Assembly (NCBI GenBank): GCA_020024085.1
Contig: JAHHUG010000009.1
Span: 1 to 26,702 of the forward strand
From: Christensenellaceae bacterium
Lineage (GTDB): Bacteria > Bacillota > Clostridia > Christensenellales > CAAEEZ01
Length of the DNA: 26,702 nt
Direction of reading: 5' to 3'
A program made the translations under genes and the position numbers. A model generated the notes under the pieces. It did not search any database, was not told where the DNA came from, and was given only the letters and a program-made list of their open reading frames with translations. Positions 14,747-23,765 of the stretch are shown here, in pieces; the first letter of the stretch is position 1, and each line of letters begins with the position of its first letter.

Positions 14747-16059
14747 TGTATACATCACGAGAAGTTGTAAACGAATTAGATAGATATATTATCGGTCAAG
14801 ATGAGGCAAAAAGAACTGTTGCAGTTGCTCTTAGAAACCGTTATAGAAGAAGTAAACTAACTGATAGTATGAGGGAGGAAGTTACTCCTAAAAACATCAT
14901 TATGCAAGGACCAACTGGTGTTGGTAAAACAGAGATTGCTCGTAGACTTGCTAAACTTGTAAAAGCTCCTTTTGTTAAGGTTGAGGCTACAAAGTTTACC
15001 GAAGTAGGTTATGTTGGTAGAGATGTAGAAAGCATTATTCGCGACCTTGTTGAATCTTCTATCCGTATGGTTAGAGAGGAGAGATTTAAGGAAGTACAAC
15101 CTAAAGCAATCGAAATTGCAGAAAAACAACTTGTAGATAAGATTTTACCTATTCGTAAACAAGCTGAAATTGAACCTAAATCAGACTCAGTTCTAAAGGA
15201 AGAAATTTTACAAGATTTACGAAAAGGCCAACTTGATAATATCCAAATTGAAATGAAGGTTGCTGATGCTCCAAAGACTATCCAACTTACACCAAATGGC
15301 GATAATGCTATTAATCTTGGCGATATCTTTGGTAATATGATGCCTGAAAAGAAAAAGAATAGAAAACTACTTGTAAAAGATGCTTTCAAAATGATTGTTG
15401 ATGAAGAGGCTGCAAAGCTTGTTGATGAAGATGGCATTAATCAAGAGGGACTTCGTAGAGCTGAACAAGATGGTATTGTATTTATTGATGAAATTGATAA
15501 AATTTGTGGCAATGCAAGAGGTAGTAACGGACCTGATGTAAGTAGAGAGGGTGTTCAAAGAGATATTCTTCCTATTGTTGAGGGTTGTGTAATTAATACT
15601 AAGTACGGCACAATTAGGACTGACTTTATTTTGTTTATTGCAGCTGGTGCATTCCATATGTCTCAAGTTTCTGACTTGATTCCAGAGCTTCAAGGTAGAT
15701 TCCCAGTTGTTGTTAGACTTGAAAATTTAACAACAGAAGATTTTATAAAAATTCTTTCAAGTACCGATAATAGTTTGATTAAACAATATACAGAGCTATT
15801 AAAGATTGATAAGGTAAACTTGAATTTCCTACCTGAAGGTATTAATGAAATTGCAGAAATTGCAACTATCGAAAACGAAAACGAAGAAAACCTTGGTGCA
15901 AGACGACTTCATGCAATTATGGAAAAATTGCTAGAAGATGTTTTATTTACAGCAGGCGAAAATAGTGAAGAAATTACAGTTGATATTGACAAAGAGTATG
16001 TAGACAAACATTTGAACTATACTCGTCAAGAAATACAACTTGCTAAATATATTTTGTAA
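14746..16059 (+). CDS. hslU: ATP-dependent protease ATPase subunit HslU (ClpY)
   Basis: The AAA+ unfoldase of HslUV (437 residues). It recognises and unfolds substrates and threads them into HslV. Walker A is GPTGVGKT (55-62), the pore motif GYVGRD spans 88-93, and Walker B is FIDEID (246-251). The charged insertion I domain lies at about 110-230. Sensor 2 is in NLGARRLHAIMEKLLED. The C-terminus ends AKYIL, close to the usual SRFIL tail that inserts into HslV. AAGGAGG (14732-14738) precedes the start. In Bacillus codY follows; here hisS follows. Confidence 0.97.
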   Translation: MYTSREVVNELDRYIIGQDEAKRTVAVALRNRYRRSKLTDSMREEVTPKNIIMQGPTGVGKTEIARRLAKLVKAPFVKVEATKFTEVGYVGRDVESIIRDLVESSIRMVREERFKEVQPKAIEIAEKQLVDKILPIRKQAEIEPKSDSVLKEEILQDLRKGQLDNIQIEMKVADAPKTIQLTPNGDNAINLGDIFGNMMPEKKKNRKLLVKDAFKMIVDEEAAKLVDEDGINQEGLRRAEQDGIVFIDEIDKICGNARGSNGPDVSREGVQRDILPIVEGCVINTKYGTIRTDFILFIAAGAFHMSQVSDLIPELQGRFPVVVRLENLTTEDFIKILSSTDNSLIKQYTELLKIDKVNLNFLPEGINEIAEIATIENENEENLGARRLHAIMEKLLEDVLFTAGENSEEITVDIDKEYVDKHLNYTRQEIQLAKYIL

Positions 16060-16068
16060 GGAGAAATA

Positions 16069-17331
16069 ATGATTAATATTCCAAAGGGTACAAAAGATGT
16101 TTTACCTCAAGAGGCTTATAAGTGGCACTATGTTGAGAGTAAAATCGAAGAAGTGACTAAATTATTTAATGTAAAAGAGATTCGTACCCCAGTATTTGAG
16201 CATACAGAGTTGTTCCTTAGAGGTGTTGGCGAAACTACCGATATCGTAAATAAGGAAATGTACACATTTATGGATAAAGGTGGCAGAAGTATTACACTTA
16301 AGCCGGAAGGTACTGCTGGTGCTGCTAGAAGTTATATTGAAAATAACCTTGGCGAATTACCTCAACCTATCAAAATGTTTTATAAGACACCAGTTTTTAG
16401 GTATGAAAAGCCTCAAAATGGTAGATTAAGAGAGCATCATCAATTTGGTATTGAAATCTTTGGTGCAGATACTCCTGAAACTGATGCTGAAGTAATAATG
16501 ATTGCAAAGACTTTGTTTGATAAACTTGGACTTAAGAATCTTACTTTGCACATTAATAGCATAGGTTGTAAAAATTGCAGAACAAAATACAATGAAAAAC
16601 TAAAAGAATTTTTGTATAGTCACGAGGAAGAACTTTGTGGAACTTGCAGAGAAAGAATGGTAAAAAATCCACTTCGTGTACTTGATTGCAAAATTGATAG
16701 TTGTAAAGAAGTTACAAAAGATGCTCCTAAAATTCAAGATAATTTGTGTGATGAGTGTAAAGCACATCAAGATAAATTATGCAAAATCCTTGATAATTTA
16801 GGTGTAGAGTATGTAATTGATAGTAATGTTGTTCGTGGTCTTGACTACTATACAAGAACAGTTTTTGAGTTTATTTCTAATGATATTGGTGCTCAAGGTA
16901 CTGTTTGTGGTGGTGGTAGATACAATTACCTTGTTGAACAAGTTGGAGGTAAGCCAACAGCAGCAGCTGGTTTTGGTATGGGAATTGAAAGATTACTTAT
17001 CACCCTTGAAAATCTTCACTTGCTTGATGATATTAAGGACGGACACCCTACAATTTACATTGCTCCTCTTGGAGATAATGCAAGCTTAGTTACATCAAAA
17101 CTTGTATATGATTTAAGATGTGCTGGTATTAGCACTGAAACAGACCTTGTTGGTCGTAGTGTAAAAGCTCAAATGAAATATGCTAACAAAATTAATGCAG
17201 AGTATGTAGTAGTTGTTGGCGATAATGAAATACAAAATGATTTAGTTAATGTAAAAAATATGGCAAATGGCGAAACTGTTGAAGTTAAAATCAGTGAGCT
17301 AGTTGATTACATTACAAAGGTAAGAGGTTAG
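16069..17331 (+). CDS. hisS: Histidyl-tRNA synthetase
   Basis: A class II synthetase of 420 residues that charges tRNA-His. The start MINIPKGTKDVLP is typical. Motif 2 includes FRYEKPQNGRLREHHQFGIE (110-129), and the histidine-A motif is GLDYYTRTVFEF (257-268). Motif 3 is GFGMGIERLL. The insertion at about 165-235 is cysteine-rich (CKNC, CGTC, CDEC), as in many Firmicutes HisRS. The C-terminal anticodon-binding domain runs from about 325. AAGGAG (16058-16063) overlaps the end of hslU, so it is probably co-transcribed. No T-box or other regulatory leader fits in the nine-base gap. Confidence 0.97.
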   Translation: MINIPKGTKDVLPQEAYKWHYVESKIEEVTKLFNVKEIRTPVFEHTELFLRGVGETTDIVNKEMYTFMDKGGRSITLKPEGTAGAARSYIENNLGELPQPIKMFYKTPVFRYEKPQNGRLREHHQFGIEIFGADTPETDAEVIMIAKTLFDKLGLKNLTLHINSIGCKNCRTKYNEKLKEFLYSHEEELCGTCRERMVKNPLRVLDCKIDSCKEVTKDAPKIQDNLCDECKAHQDKLCKILDNLGVEYVIDSNVVRGLDYYTRTVFEFISNDIGAQGTVCGGGRYNYLVEQVGGKPTAAAGFGMGIERLLITLENLHLLDDIKDGHPTIYIAPLGDNASLVTSKLVYDLRCAGISTETDLVGRSVKAQMKYANKINAEYVVVVGDNEIQNDLVNVKNMANGETVEVKISELVDYITKVRG

Positions 17332-17332
17332 T

Positions 17333-19129
17333 ATGGCAGAATTTTTGAATGGTTTGAAAAGAACGAATTATTGTGGCGAAGTTACAAGTGAATATATAGG
17401 TAAAGAAGTTGTTGTAATGGGCTTTGTTGCAAAATATCGTAATCTAGGCAATCTATTATTTGTAGACCTTAGAGATAGAACAGGTATTGTACAAATCGCT
17501 TTTAATAAAAGTGTAAATGAAGAGATTTACAACAAGGCTGATACAATTAGAAATGAGTATGTAATTGCAGTTAGAGGTAATGTTGTAGCTAGAGATGAAA
17601 AAAACATCAATAAAAATATGGCTACTGGCGAAATTGAAATAGAGGCAACCGAACTTAAAATTTTGTCTGAAGCTGACCAAACACCATTTTTTATTCAAGA
17701 TAATATCAACACAAATGAGGCTTTAAGATTAAAATATCGTTATCTTGACCTTAGAAGACCTTATCTTCAAAAATTGCTTATTATGAGAGATAAGATTGTC
17801 CGTGTTACTCGTGAATATATGGCAGAAAACGGTTTCTTGGATATTGAGACTCCTTTCCTTGGAAAGTCTACTCCAGAGGGTGCAAGAGATTATCTTGTTC
17901 CTTCAAGAATACATCAAGGTGAGTTTTATGCACTTCCTCAATCTCCACAAATTTATAAACAATTACTTATGATTGCAGGATTTGATAGATATTATCAAGT
18001 AGCTCGTTGCTTTAGAGATGAGGACCTTAGAGCTAACCGTCAACCAGAGTTTACTCAAATTGATATGGAAATGAGCTTTGCTGATGAACCAAGACAAGTA
18101 ATGGATATTGCTGAAGGTTTAATTAAAAGAATTTTTAAGGAGTGTGTAAACATTGATTTTACCGAGCCTTTTGAGGAAATGACTTACCAAGTTGCTATGG
18201 AAAACTATGGTAGTGATAAGCCTGATAGAAGATTTGATATGAAAATTATCAATATTAGCGATATCGTAAAAGATTGTGGATTTGGAGTATTTACAAGTGC
18301 TATCGAGAATGGTGGTAGTGTAAGACTTATTAATGCTAAAGGTCTTGTTTCTAATATGACAAGAAAAGAAACAGATAGCTATTCTCACTTTGTACAAGAT
18401 TATGGTGCAAAGGCAGTTGCTACAATTTTACTTAAAGATGATGCAACAACTTGCTCATTTAAGAAATTTATGACTGATGAGGAAATTGAAGCTATTATCA
18501 ATAGAGCAGGAGCTGAAAAAGGCGATGCTTTACTAATTGTTGCTAGCGAAAAGGATAGCGTTGTACTACAAAGTTTGGGTGCATTAAGACTTCATGTCGC
18601 AAAGAAATTTAACATCTATGACCAAGATAAGTACGATATTTTCTGGTTGACAGAGTTTCCAATGTTTGAGTATAGTGAGGAAGAACAAAGACTTGTTGCT
18701 GTTCACCACCCATTTACTAGCCCAATGAATGAGGATTTGGCATTATTAGATACCGAGCCACTTAAGGCAAGAGCAAAGGCTTATGACCTTGTAATTAATG
18801 GCGAGGAGTCTGGTGGTGGTAGTATTAGAATTTTCCATAGAGATATTCAACAAAAAATGTTTGAGTTACTTGGAATGGACGAGCAAACCATTAAAGAGAA
18901 ATTTGGTTTCTTCGTTGAGGCTTTCAACTATGGAACACCTCCACATGGTGGACTTGCTTTCGGTTTGGATAGACTTGTTATGTTGCTTACTCATACTGAT
19001 TCAATTAAAGATGTTATAGCATTCCCTAAGGTTCAAAATGCAAGCTGTTTAATGACTGGTGCTCCAAGTTTTGTAGAGCAAAATCAATTAAACGACCTTG
19101 CTATTAGTATTGACAAAAAAGAAGAATGA
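17333..19129 (+). CDS. aspS: Aspartyl-tRNA synthetase
   Basis: A bacterial-type class II synthetase of 598 residues. Domains in order: N-terminal OB-fold anticodon-binding domain (about 1-110, with RNLGNLLFVDLRDR), the catalytic core with motif 2 RCFRDEDLRANRQPEFTQ, the bacterial GAD insertion (about 290-420), then GGSIRIFHRDIQ and motif 3 GGLAFGLDRLVMLL. Whether it is discriminating or also charges tRNA-Asn cannot be decided here; gatCAB is not in the window. AGAGG (17323-17327) precedes the ATG, which is one base past the hisS stop. The stop overlaps tcdA (ATGA). Confidence 0.97.
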   Translation: MAEFLNGLKRTNYCGEVTSEYIGKEVVVMGFVAKYRNLGNLLFVDLRDRTGIVQIAFNKSVNEEIYNKADTIRNEYVIAVRGNVVARDEKNINKNMATGEIEIEATELKILSEADQTPFFIQDNINTNEALRLKYRYLDLRRPYLQKLLIMRDKIVRVTREYMAENGFLDIETPFLGKSTPEGARDYLVPSRIHQGEFYALPQSPQIYKQLLMIAGFDRYYQVARCFRDEDLRANRQPEFTQIDMEMSFADEPRQVMDIAEGLIKRIFKECVNIDFTEPFEEMTYQVAMENYGSDKPDRRFDMKIINISDIVKDCGFGVFTSAIENGGSVRLINAKGLVSNMTRKETDSYSHFVQDYGAKAVATILLKDDATTCSFKKFMTDEEIEAIINRAGAEKGDALLIVASEKDSVVLQSLGALRLHVAKKFNIYDQDKYDIFWLTEFPMFEYSEEEQRLVAVHHPFTSPMNEDLALLDTEPLKARAKAYDLVINGEESGGGSIRIFHRDIQQKMFELLGMDEQTIKEKFGFFVEAFNYGTPPHGGLAFGLDRLVMLLTHTDSIKDVIAFPKVQNASCLMTGAPSFVEQNQLNDLAISIDKKEE

Positions 19130-19800
19130 TTTTTGCTAGAACAAAAAGGTTAATTGGTGACGAAAACTTTGCTAAACTTCAAAATGCAAGTGTTATTGTT
19201 GTTGGAGTTGGTGGAGTTGGTGGTTATGTTGCAGAAATGCTAGTTAGGGCAGGTATTGGCAATATTACGATTATAGATTATGATAAAATTGATATTACCA
19301 ATATTAATAGACAAATTATTGCTACTACTGAAAATGTAGGCAAATATAAAGTTGATGAGTTAAAATCAAGATTTTTAGCTATTAATCCTAGCCTTAACAT
19401 TACTGCAATTTGCGATAAAATATCCAAGGAAAATATCCCTAATTATCTTACTAATAACGATTATGTTATTGATTGTATTGATGATATTCCTGCAAAAATA
19501 GAGCTTATTTGCTACTGTAAAAATATGAATTACAATATTATTTGCTCTATGGGTGTTGGAAATAGATATAAATTAACCGATTATAAGGTTATGGATATTT
19601 ATAAAACCAAAGAAGATAAATTAGCCAAAGTTTTACGAAAAAAATTAAAAGAGAGAAATATAAAAGCATTAGATGTAGTATGCTCGGTTGATAAGCCTGA
19701 AGAAGTTGAACCGGGGGTTATAGCTAGTATTAGTTATCTTCCACCAATGTGTTCATCAGTTCTTGCTGGGTTTGTTGTAAATAGGATTATAAATGGTTGA
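19126..19800 (+). CDS. tcdA: tRNA threonylcarbamoyladenosine dehydratase TcdA (YrvM)
   Basis: An E1-like ThiF/MoeB-fold protein of 224 residues that matches TcdA/YrvM. TcdA uses ATP to cyclise t6A37 to ct6A in tRNAs reading ANN codons. The nucleotide site is GVGGVGG (27-33) followed by the acidic DYD (51-53) and NINRQ (59-63); DCIDD lies in the second half. VVCSVDKPEEVEPG and a hydrophobic C-terminus complete it. It lacks the C-terminal membrane extension of the E. coli protein. hisS-aspS-yrvM is also the Bacillus order, which supports the call. It starts inside the aspS stop and overlaps the next gene by eight bases. Confidence 0.88.
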   Translation: MIFARTKRLIGDENFAKLQNASVIVVGVGGVGGYVAEMLVRAGIGNITIIDYDKIDITNINRQIIATTENVGKYKVDELKSRFLAINPSLNITAICDKISKENIPNYLTNNDYVIDCIDDIPAKIELICYCKNMNYNIICSMGVGNRYKLTDYKVMDIYKTKEDKLAKVLRKKLKERNIKALDVVCSVDKPEEVEPGVIASISYLPPMCSSVLAGFVVNRIING

Positions 19801-20227
19801 AACAGGCGAAGTAATAAAAACTAAAAAAGATAAGGTAATAATATCATTTGAGAGAAAAACTGAATGTGATAAATGTGGTATGTGTGCATTTGGTAAAGAT
19901 GATATGAAGGTAAAACTTACCCTTAAAAACGAAGTTGGTGCAGTAAAAGGCGATATCGTTGAAGTATCTATGGGGGACAAATTTGTCCTTGCTTCTGCAT
20001 TTATTGTTTATCTTATACCTATAATTTTGGTTGGATTATTTTTAGGACTTGCGATTTATTTTAACCTTGCAGAATATATTCAAATTATTCTTGCCGTACT
20101 AGGTTTAGTGCTAGGTTTTGTATTTAGTTTTTTAATTGATAAGAAGTTGAAAATGGAAAAAGGGTTTAGTCCAGTTATTACTGCTATCGTTGGTCATGTT
20201 GAAGAAACTGAACAAAATAACGAGTAG
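19793..20227 (+). CDS. RseC/MucC-like two-TM membrane protein with CxxCxxC
   Basis: A 144-residue protein of the RseC/MucC (SoxR-reducing system) type. It has a small beta-rich N-terminal domain (MVETGEVIKTKKDKVIISF) with the motif CDKCGMC (C25, C28, C31) in the first 35 residues, then two hydrophobic segments at about 66-91 and 96-115, and a short charged tail. RseC proteins accompany RnfABCDGE electron-transfer complexes, and one is linked to reduction of the Fe-S regulator SoxR; neither Rnf nor SoxR genes are seen here. A redox or metal/Fe-S role is inferred from the cysteines. It overlaps tcdA by eight bases. Confidence 0.75.
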   Translation: MVETGEVIKTKKDKVIISFERKTECDKCGMCAFGKDDMKVKLTLKNEVGAVKGDIVEVSMGDKFVLASAFIVYLIPIILVGLFLGLAIYFNLAEYIQIILAVLGLVLGFVFSFLIDKKLKMEKGFSPVITAIVGHVEETEQNNE

Positions 20228-20295
20228 TATTATATAATTATTACAAATATAGAATAGTATTACTATTTATATAATAAAAGAATGAGGAATTTAAA

Positions 20296-21549
20296 ATGGT
20301 AGATTTGCAAATTTTGAAAAATCAAGACCCAGAAGTTTTTTCTGGAATGTACAAGGAACTAATTCGTCAAAAAAATAATATCGAACTAATTGCTAGTGAA
20401 AATATTGTTTCAGAAGCCGTTATGGCTGCTATGGGTACACATCTTACCAATAAATATGCTGAAGGTTATTCAGGTAGAAGATATTATGGTGGTTGCGAAT
20501 TTGTAGATGAAGTTGAAGACATTGCAATTGATAGAGCTAAAAAATTATTTGGTGCAGAACATGCTAATGTTCAACCTCATAGTGGTGCAAATGCAAATCT
20601 ATGTGTATATGTTTCTTTGCTTGAACCAGGTGATACAGTTCTTGGTATGAGCCTTGACCATGGTGGTCATTTAACTCATGGTAGCCCTGTTAATATGAGT
20701 GGTAAATTTTATAACTTTGTAAGTTATGGTGTAAGTAAAGAAACTGGAATGATTGATTATGACAATGTTCTTGAGATTGCAAAAGAATGTAAACCAAAAC
20801 TAATTGTTGCTGGTGCATCTGCATATCCTCGTATTATTGACTTCAAAAAGTTTAGAGAGATTGCTGATGAGGTTGGTGCAATTTTAATGGTTGATATGGC
20901 TCACATTGCAGGTCTTGTTGCTGCTGGTTTGCACCCAAGCCCAGTTCCATATGCTGATATCGTTACAACAACAACTCACAAGACACTTCGTGGACCTCGT
21001 GGTGGTATGATTCTTTGCAAAGAGGAGTACAAAAAAGCAATCAATAAAGCTGTTTTCCCTGGAATGCAAGGTGGTCCATTAGAGCACATTATTGCTGCAA
21101 AGGCTGTTTGTTTTGGCGAGGCACTAAAGCCTGAATTTGTAGAGTATCAAAAGCAAATTGTAAAGAATGCTAAGGCTATGGCTGATACATTTACTGCTCG
21201 TGGTATCAAAATGGTTTCTGGTGGAACTGATAACCACTTGATTTTACTTGACCTTACAAATACTGATATGACAGGTAAAGAGCTAAACGATATGCTTGAG
21301 AGTGTAAATATTACTGTAAATAAGAATGCTATTCCTTTTGACCCACTTAAACCAAGTATTGCAAGTGGTATTAGAATTGGTACTCCAGCTGTTACAACTC
21401 GTGGTTTTAAGGAAGAGGATTGCGTAGTTGTAGCAAATCTTATTGCCGATATTATCTTCAATAGAGAAAAAGCTTTTCCTCATGTTTCAGCTGAGGTTAA
21501 AAGACTTACTGAAAAATATCCTTTATATGAAGATTGCTTTAATATTTAA
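20296..21549 (+). CDS. glyA: Serine hydroxymethyltransferase
   Basis: SHMT (417 residues) converts serine and THF to glycine and methylene-THF, using PLP. The PLP lysine is K229 in TTTTHKTLRGPRGG. Other signatures are IELIASENIVSEAV (29-42), NKYAEGYSGRRYYGGCE (52-68), QPHSGANAN (93-101) and VDMAHIAGLVAAG (199-211). GAGG (20284-20287) is eight bases before the ATG. The 68-base gap upstream is AT-rich with two TATAAT words (20233-20238 and 20270-20275), but neither has a convincing -35, so the promoter is uncertain. It ends with a strong terminator. It feeds folate units to TrmFO and general one-carbon metabolism. Confidence 0.98.
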   Translation: MVDLQILKNQDPEVFSGMYKELIRQKNNIELIASENIVSEAVMAAMGTHLTNKYAEGYSGRRYYGGCEFVDEVEDIAIDRAKKLFGAEHANVQPHSGANANLCVYVSLLEPGDTVLGMSLDHGGHLTHGSPVNMSGKFYNFVSYGVSKETGMIDYDNVLEIAKECKPKLIVAGASAYPRIIDFKKFREIADEVGAILMVDMAHIAGLVAAGLHPSPVPYADIVTTTTHKTLRGPRGGMILCKEEYKKAINKAVFPGMQGGPLEHIIAAKAVCFGEALKPEFVEYQKQIVKNAKAMADTFTARGIKMVSGGTDNHLILLDLTNTDMTGKELNDMLESVNITVNKNAIPFDPLKPSIASGIRIGTPAVTTRGFKEEDCVVVANLIADIIFNREKAFPHVSAEVKRLTEKYPLYEDCFNI

Positions 21550-21576
21550 TATAATCACACAATTTAATTGATAATT

Positions 21577-21604
21577 GGAAGTAGTTTTTCTACTTCCTTT
21601 TTTT
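21577..21604 (+). terminator. Intrinsic terminator after glyA
   Basis: GGAAGTAG (21577-21584) pairs perfectly with CTACTTCC (21590-21597) around five T, followed by seven T. This is a textbook rho-independent terminator, 28 bases past the glyA stop. Confidence 0.92.
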
Positions 21605-21727
21605 ATATAATCATTATCAAATATAATGTTTTTAACATAATATGTAGTAGATACCGTACAGTTATTTCTATTAGTTTATTGGTTAATAAAATTAAATAAT
21701 TAATGTTTATATTACATATAAAAATTA

Positions 21728-21756
21728 TTGACAAATGTTAATTATGGGTATAAAAT
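21728..21756 (+). promoter_or_regulatory. Promoter of the iscR-iscS-iscU operon
   Basis: TTGACA (21728-21733) and TAAAAT (21751-21756) with a 17-base spacer, the same arrangement as the ylxM promoter. The gap 21605-21727 holds AT-rich sequence with a small palindrome (ACATA-A-TATGT, 21635-21645) and no gene. Three TAGTA words follow the -10 at 21764, 21772 and 21782; whether they bind IscR is unknown. Confidence 0.75.
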
Positions 21757-21785
21757 AAAAGCATAGTAAATTAGTAGGGTATAGT

Positions 21786-22190
21786 ATGAAAATATCAACA
21801 AGGTCAAGATATGGACTTAAGGTTTGCCAGTTACTTGCAGAAGAATATTCTCCTAATGAGTCGTTAGCCCTTCCATATATTGCAGAAAAATTATCATTAA
21901 GTGAGGCTTATTTAGAGCAACTAATGGCACTACTTAAAAAGGACAATATTGTTTGTTCTGTTCGTGGTGCTGGTGGTGGCTACTATTTGTCAAGAGAGCC
22001 AGAAAATATTACAATAGGCGAAATTATTAGGTCACTTGAGGGCAGTTTTGAATTTATTGATTGCTTAAAAAATGATTGTGATAGTGGTACAACCTGTAAG
22101 ACAAAAGGCATTTGGCAAAAACTTTACAATGGTATGAATGATATTTTGAATTCTATGACACTAAAAGAAATGATTGACGAGGAAATATAG
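21786..22190 (+). CDS. iscR: Rrf2 family Fe-S regulator IscR
   Basis: An Rrf2-family transcription factor of 134 residues. The N-terminal winged helix begins MKISTRSRYGLKV and includes YIAEKLSLSEAYLEQLMALLKK and the wing VRGAGGGYYLSR. Cysteines C93, C98 and C104 match the three [2Fe-2S] ligands of E. coli IscR (C92, C98, C104), which separates it from the cysteine-free regulator CymR. It probably senses Fe-S status and represses its own operon. AGGG (21776-21779) is the ribosome site. It heads iscR-iscS-iscU, with the iscS start one base past its stop. Confidence 0.92.
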   Translation: MKISTRSRYGLKVCQLLAEEYSPNESLALPYIAEKLSLSEAYLEQLMALLKKDNIVCSVRGAGGGYYLSREPENITIGEIIRSLEGSFEFIDCLKNDCDSGTTCKTKGIWQKLYNGMNDILNSMTLKEMIDEEI

Positions 22191-22191
22191 T

Positions 22192-23373
22192 ATGAAAGTA
22201 TATTTAGACCATGCTGCAACAACTTATGTTGACGATGAAGTATTAAAGGAAATGTTGCCTTATTTTACAAATACTTTTGGTAATCCAAACAGTCAACATG
22301 CTTATGGTAGAGATACAGCTATTGCAATTGATAAAGCAAGAACTCAAATAGCTAATGCTATTAATGCAAAACCTAATGAGATTTATTTTACATCAGGTGG
22401 AACAGAGTCTGATAACTGGGCTCTAAAGGGTATTGCATCAGCTTTAAGAAATAAAGGTAACCATATTATCACTAGCAAAATCGAGCATGCTGCTATACTT
22501 GAAAGCACAAAATACCTTAAAAAATTAGGCTTTGAGATTGATTATCTTTCAGTTGATAAAGATGGTGTAGTAGACTTGGAGGAATTAAAAAGTTTAATTA
22601 CCGATAAAACAATTTTGGTTAGTGTTATGACTGCTAATAACGAAATTGGTACTATTCAACCAATAAAGGAAATTGGTGCTATTTGTAAAGAGCATGGTGT
22701 ATTGTTCCATACCGATGCTGTTCAAGCAACAGGTGCTATTAAACTTGATGTTAGAGATATGAATATCGACTTATTAAGTATGTCTTCACATAAGTTCTAT
22801 GGTCCTAAAGGTATTGGCGCTTTGTATATTAGAACTGGTGTTAAAATTGATAATTTAATGAGTGGTGGTCATCAAGAAAGAACTAAAAGAGGTGGGACAT
22901 CAAATGTTCCTGCTATCGTAGGAATGGGTAAGGCTTTGGAGCTTGCAACTACAAATATTGAGGAAAAAGGCAAAAAAATTGCTGATATGAGAGATTATTT
23001 TGTAAACAAAGTTCTTGAGAAAATACCTTATGTAACCTATAATGGTTCTAAAACAAATAGATTGCCTAATAATGCAAGTTTATCTTTTGAGTTTGTTGAG
23101 GGAGAGTCAATCTTGTTCTCATTGGACCTTGAAGGTATTGCTTGTTCATCAGGTTCTGCTTGTTCATCAGGCTCACTAGAGCCAAGTGCTACATTGCTTG
23201 CAATTGGTAAAGCACCAAAAGATGCTCATGGAACAATTCGTTTTACTTTTGGTAAAGATAACACATACGAACAAATTGATTACACAATAGATAAATTAGT
23301 TGAAACCATAGAAAGATTAAGAAGCATGTCACCATTATTCTATGAGTTTAAGAAGGAGAATGAAAATGTATAA
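22192..23373 (+). CDS. iscS: Cysteine desulfurase IscS/NifS
   Basis: A PLP enzyme of 393 residues that takes sulfur from cysteine as a persulfide and passes it to the IscU scaffold. The start MKVYLDHAATTYV is typical. H99 is in KIEHAA, the PLP lysine is K201 in SSHKFYGPKG, and the catalytic cysteine is C324 in SSGSACSSGSLEPS (NifS/IscS class). A TTG in frame at 22174 lies inside iscR upstream of the Shine-Dalgarno GAGG (22179-22182), so the ATG at 22192 is chosen. It overlaps iscU by eight bases. In Bacillus the equivalent position is followed by mnmA; here by iscU. Confidence 0.96.
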   Translation: MKVYLDHAATTYVDDEVLKEMLPYFTNTFGNPNSQHAYGRDTAIAIDKARTQIANAINAKPNEIYFTSGGTESDNWALKGIASALRNKGNHIITSKIEHAAILESTKYLKKLGFEIDYLSVDKDGVVDLEELKSLITDKTILVSVMTANNEIGTIQPIKEIGAICKEHGVLFHTDAVQATGAIKLDVRDMNIDLLSMSSHKFYGPKGIGALYIRTGVKIDNLMSGGHQERTKRGGTSNVPAIVGMGKALELATTNIEEKGKKIADMRDYFVNKVLEKIPYVTYNGSKTNRLPNNASLSFEFVEGESILFSLDLEGIACSSGSACSSGSLEPSATLLAIGKAPKDAHGTIRFTFGKDNTYEQIDYTIDKLVETIERLRSMSPLFYEFKKENENV

Positions 23374-23761
23374 CGAGAAAGTAATGGATAATTTTAAGAA
23401 TCCAAGAAATGTTGGTTTTATCGAAAATGCCGACGGCGAAAGTAAGGTTGGCAGCCCAGAATGTGGCGATATAATGCAAATATTTCTTAAAATAAATGAT
23501 GATGAAATAATCGAAGATGCAAAGTTCCAAACATTTGGTTGTGCAGCTGCAGTTGCTAGTAGTTCAATGGCTACTCAAATGCTTATTGGTAAATCTATTA
23601 AAGAAGCTCTTAAACTTACAAATAAACAAGTTGTAGAGGAACTTGAAGGATTACCTCCACAAAAGATACATTGTTCAGTTCTTGCTGAAAGTGCTATCCA
23701 AGCTGCAATCAAAGACTATTTGGAAAAGAATGGTAAAGATATAAGAGATTATCTTGATTAA
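23366..23761 (+). CDS. iscU: Fe-S cluster assembly scaffold IscU
   Basis: A 131-residue IscU/NifU N-terminal type scaffold on which [2Fe-2S] clusters are built. The ligands are C33 and D35 in SPECGDIM, C59 in FQTFGCAAAVASSS and C103 in KIHCSVLAE. LPPQKIHC is the site normally contacted by the HscA chaperone (LPPVK); hscA and hscB are not present here. AAGGAG (23353-23358) is seven bases before the ATG at 23366 but only one before the ATG at 23360, so the later start is preferred. It overlaps the iscS end by eight bases. Confidence 0.95.
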   Translation: MYNEKVMDNFKNPRNVGFIENADGESKVGSPECGDIMQIFLKINDDEIIEDAKFQTFGCAAAVASSSMATQMLIGKSIKEALKLTNKQVVEELEGLPPQKIHCSVLAESAIQAAIKDYLEKNGKDIRDYLD

Positions 23762-23765
23762 TAAT

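Noticed and set aside
20225..20275. Duplicated TAGTATTA plus TATAAT upstream of glyA as tandem promoters
   Set aside because: Neither TATAAT has a -35-like hexamer at a workable distance, and such words are frequent by chance in this AT-rich DNA.
21605..21727. Small gene in the gap between glyA and iscR
   Set aside because: No open frame with a start and ribosome site of useful length on either strand; the sequence is AT-rich and non-coding in appearance.
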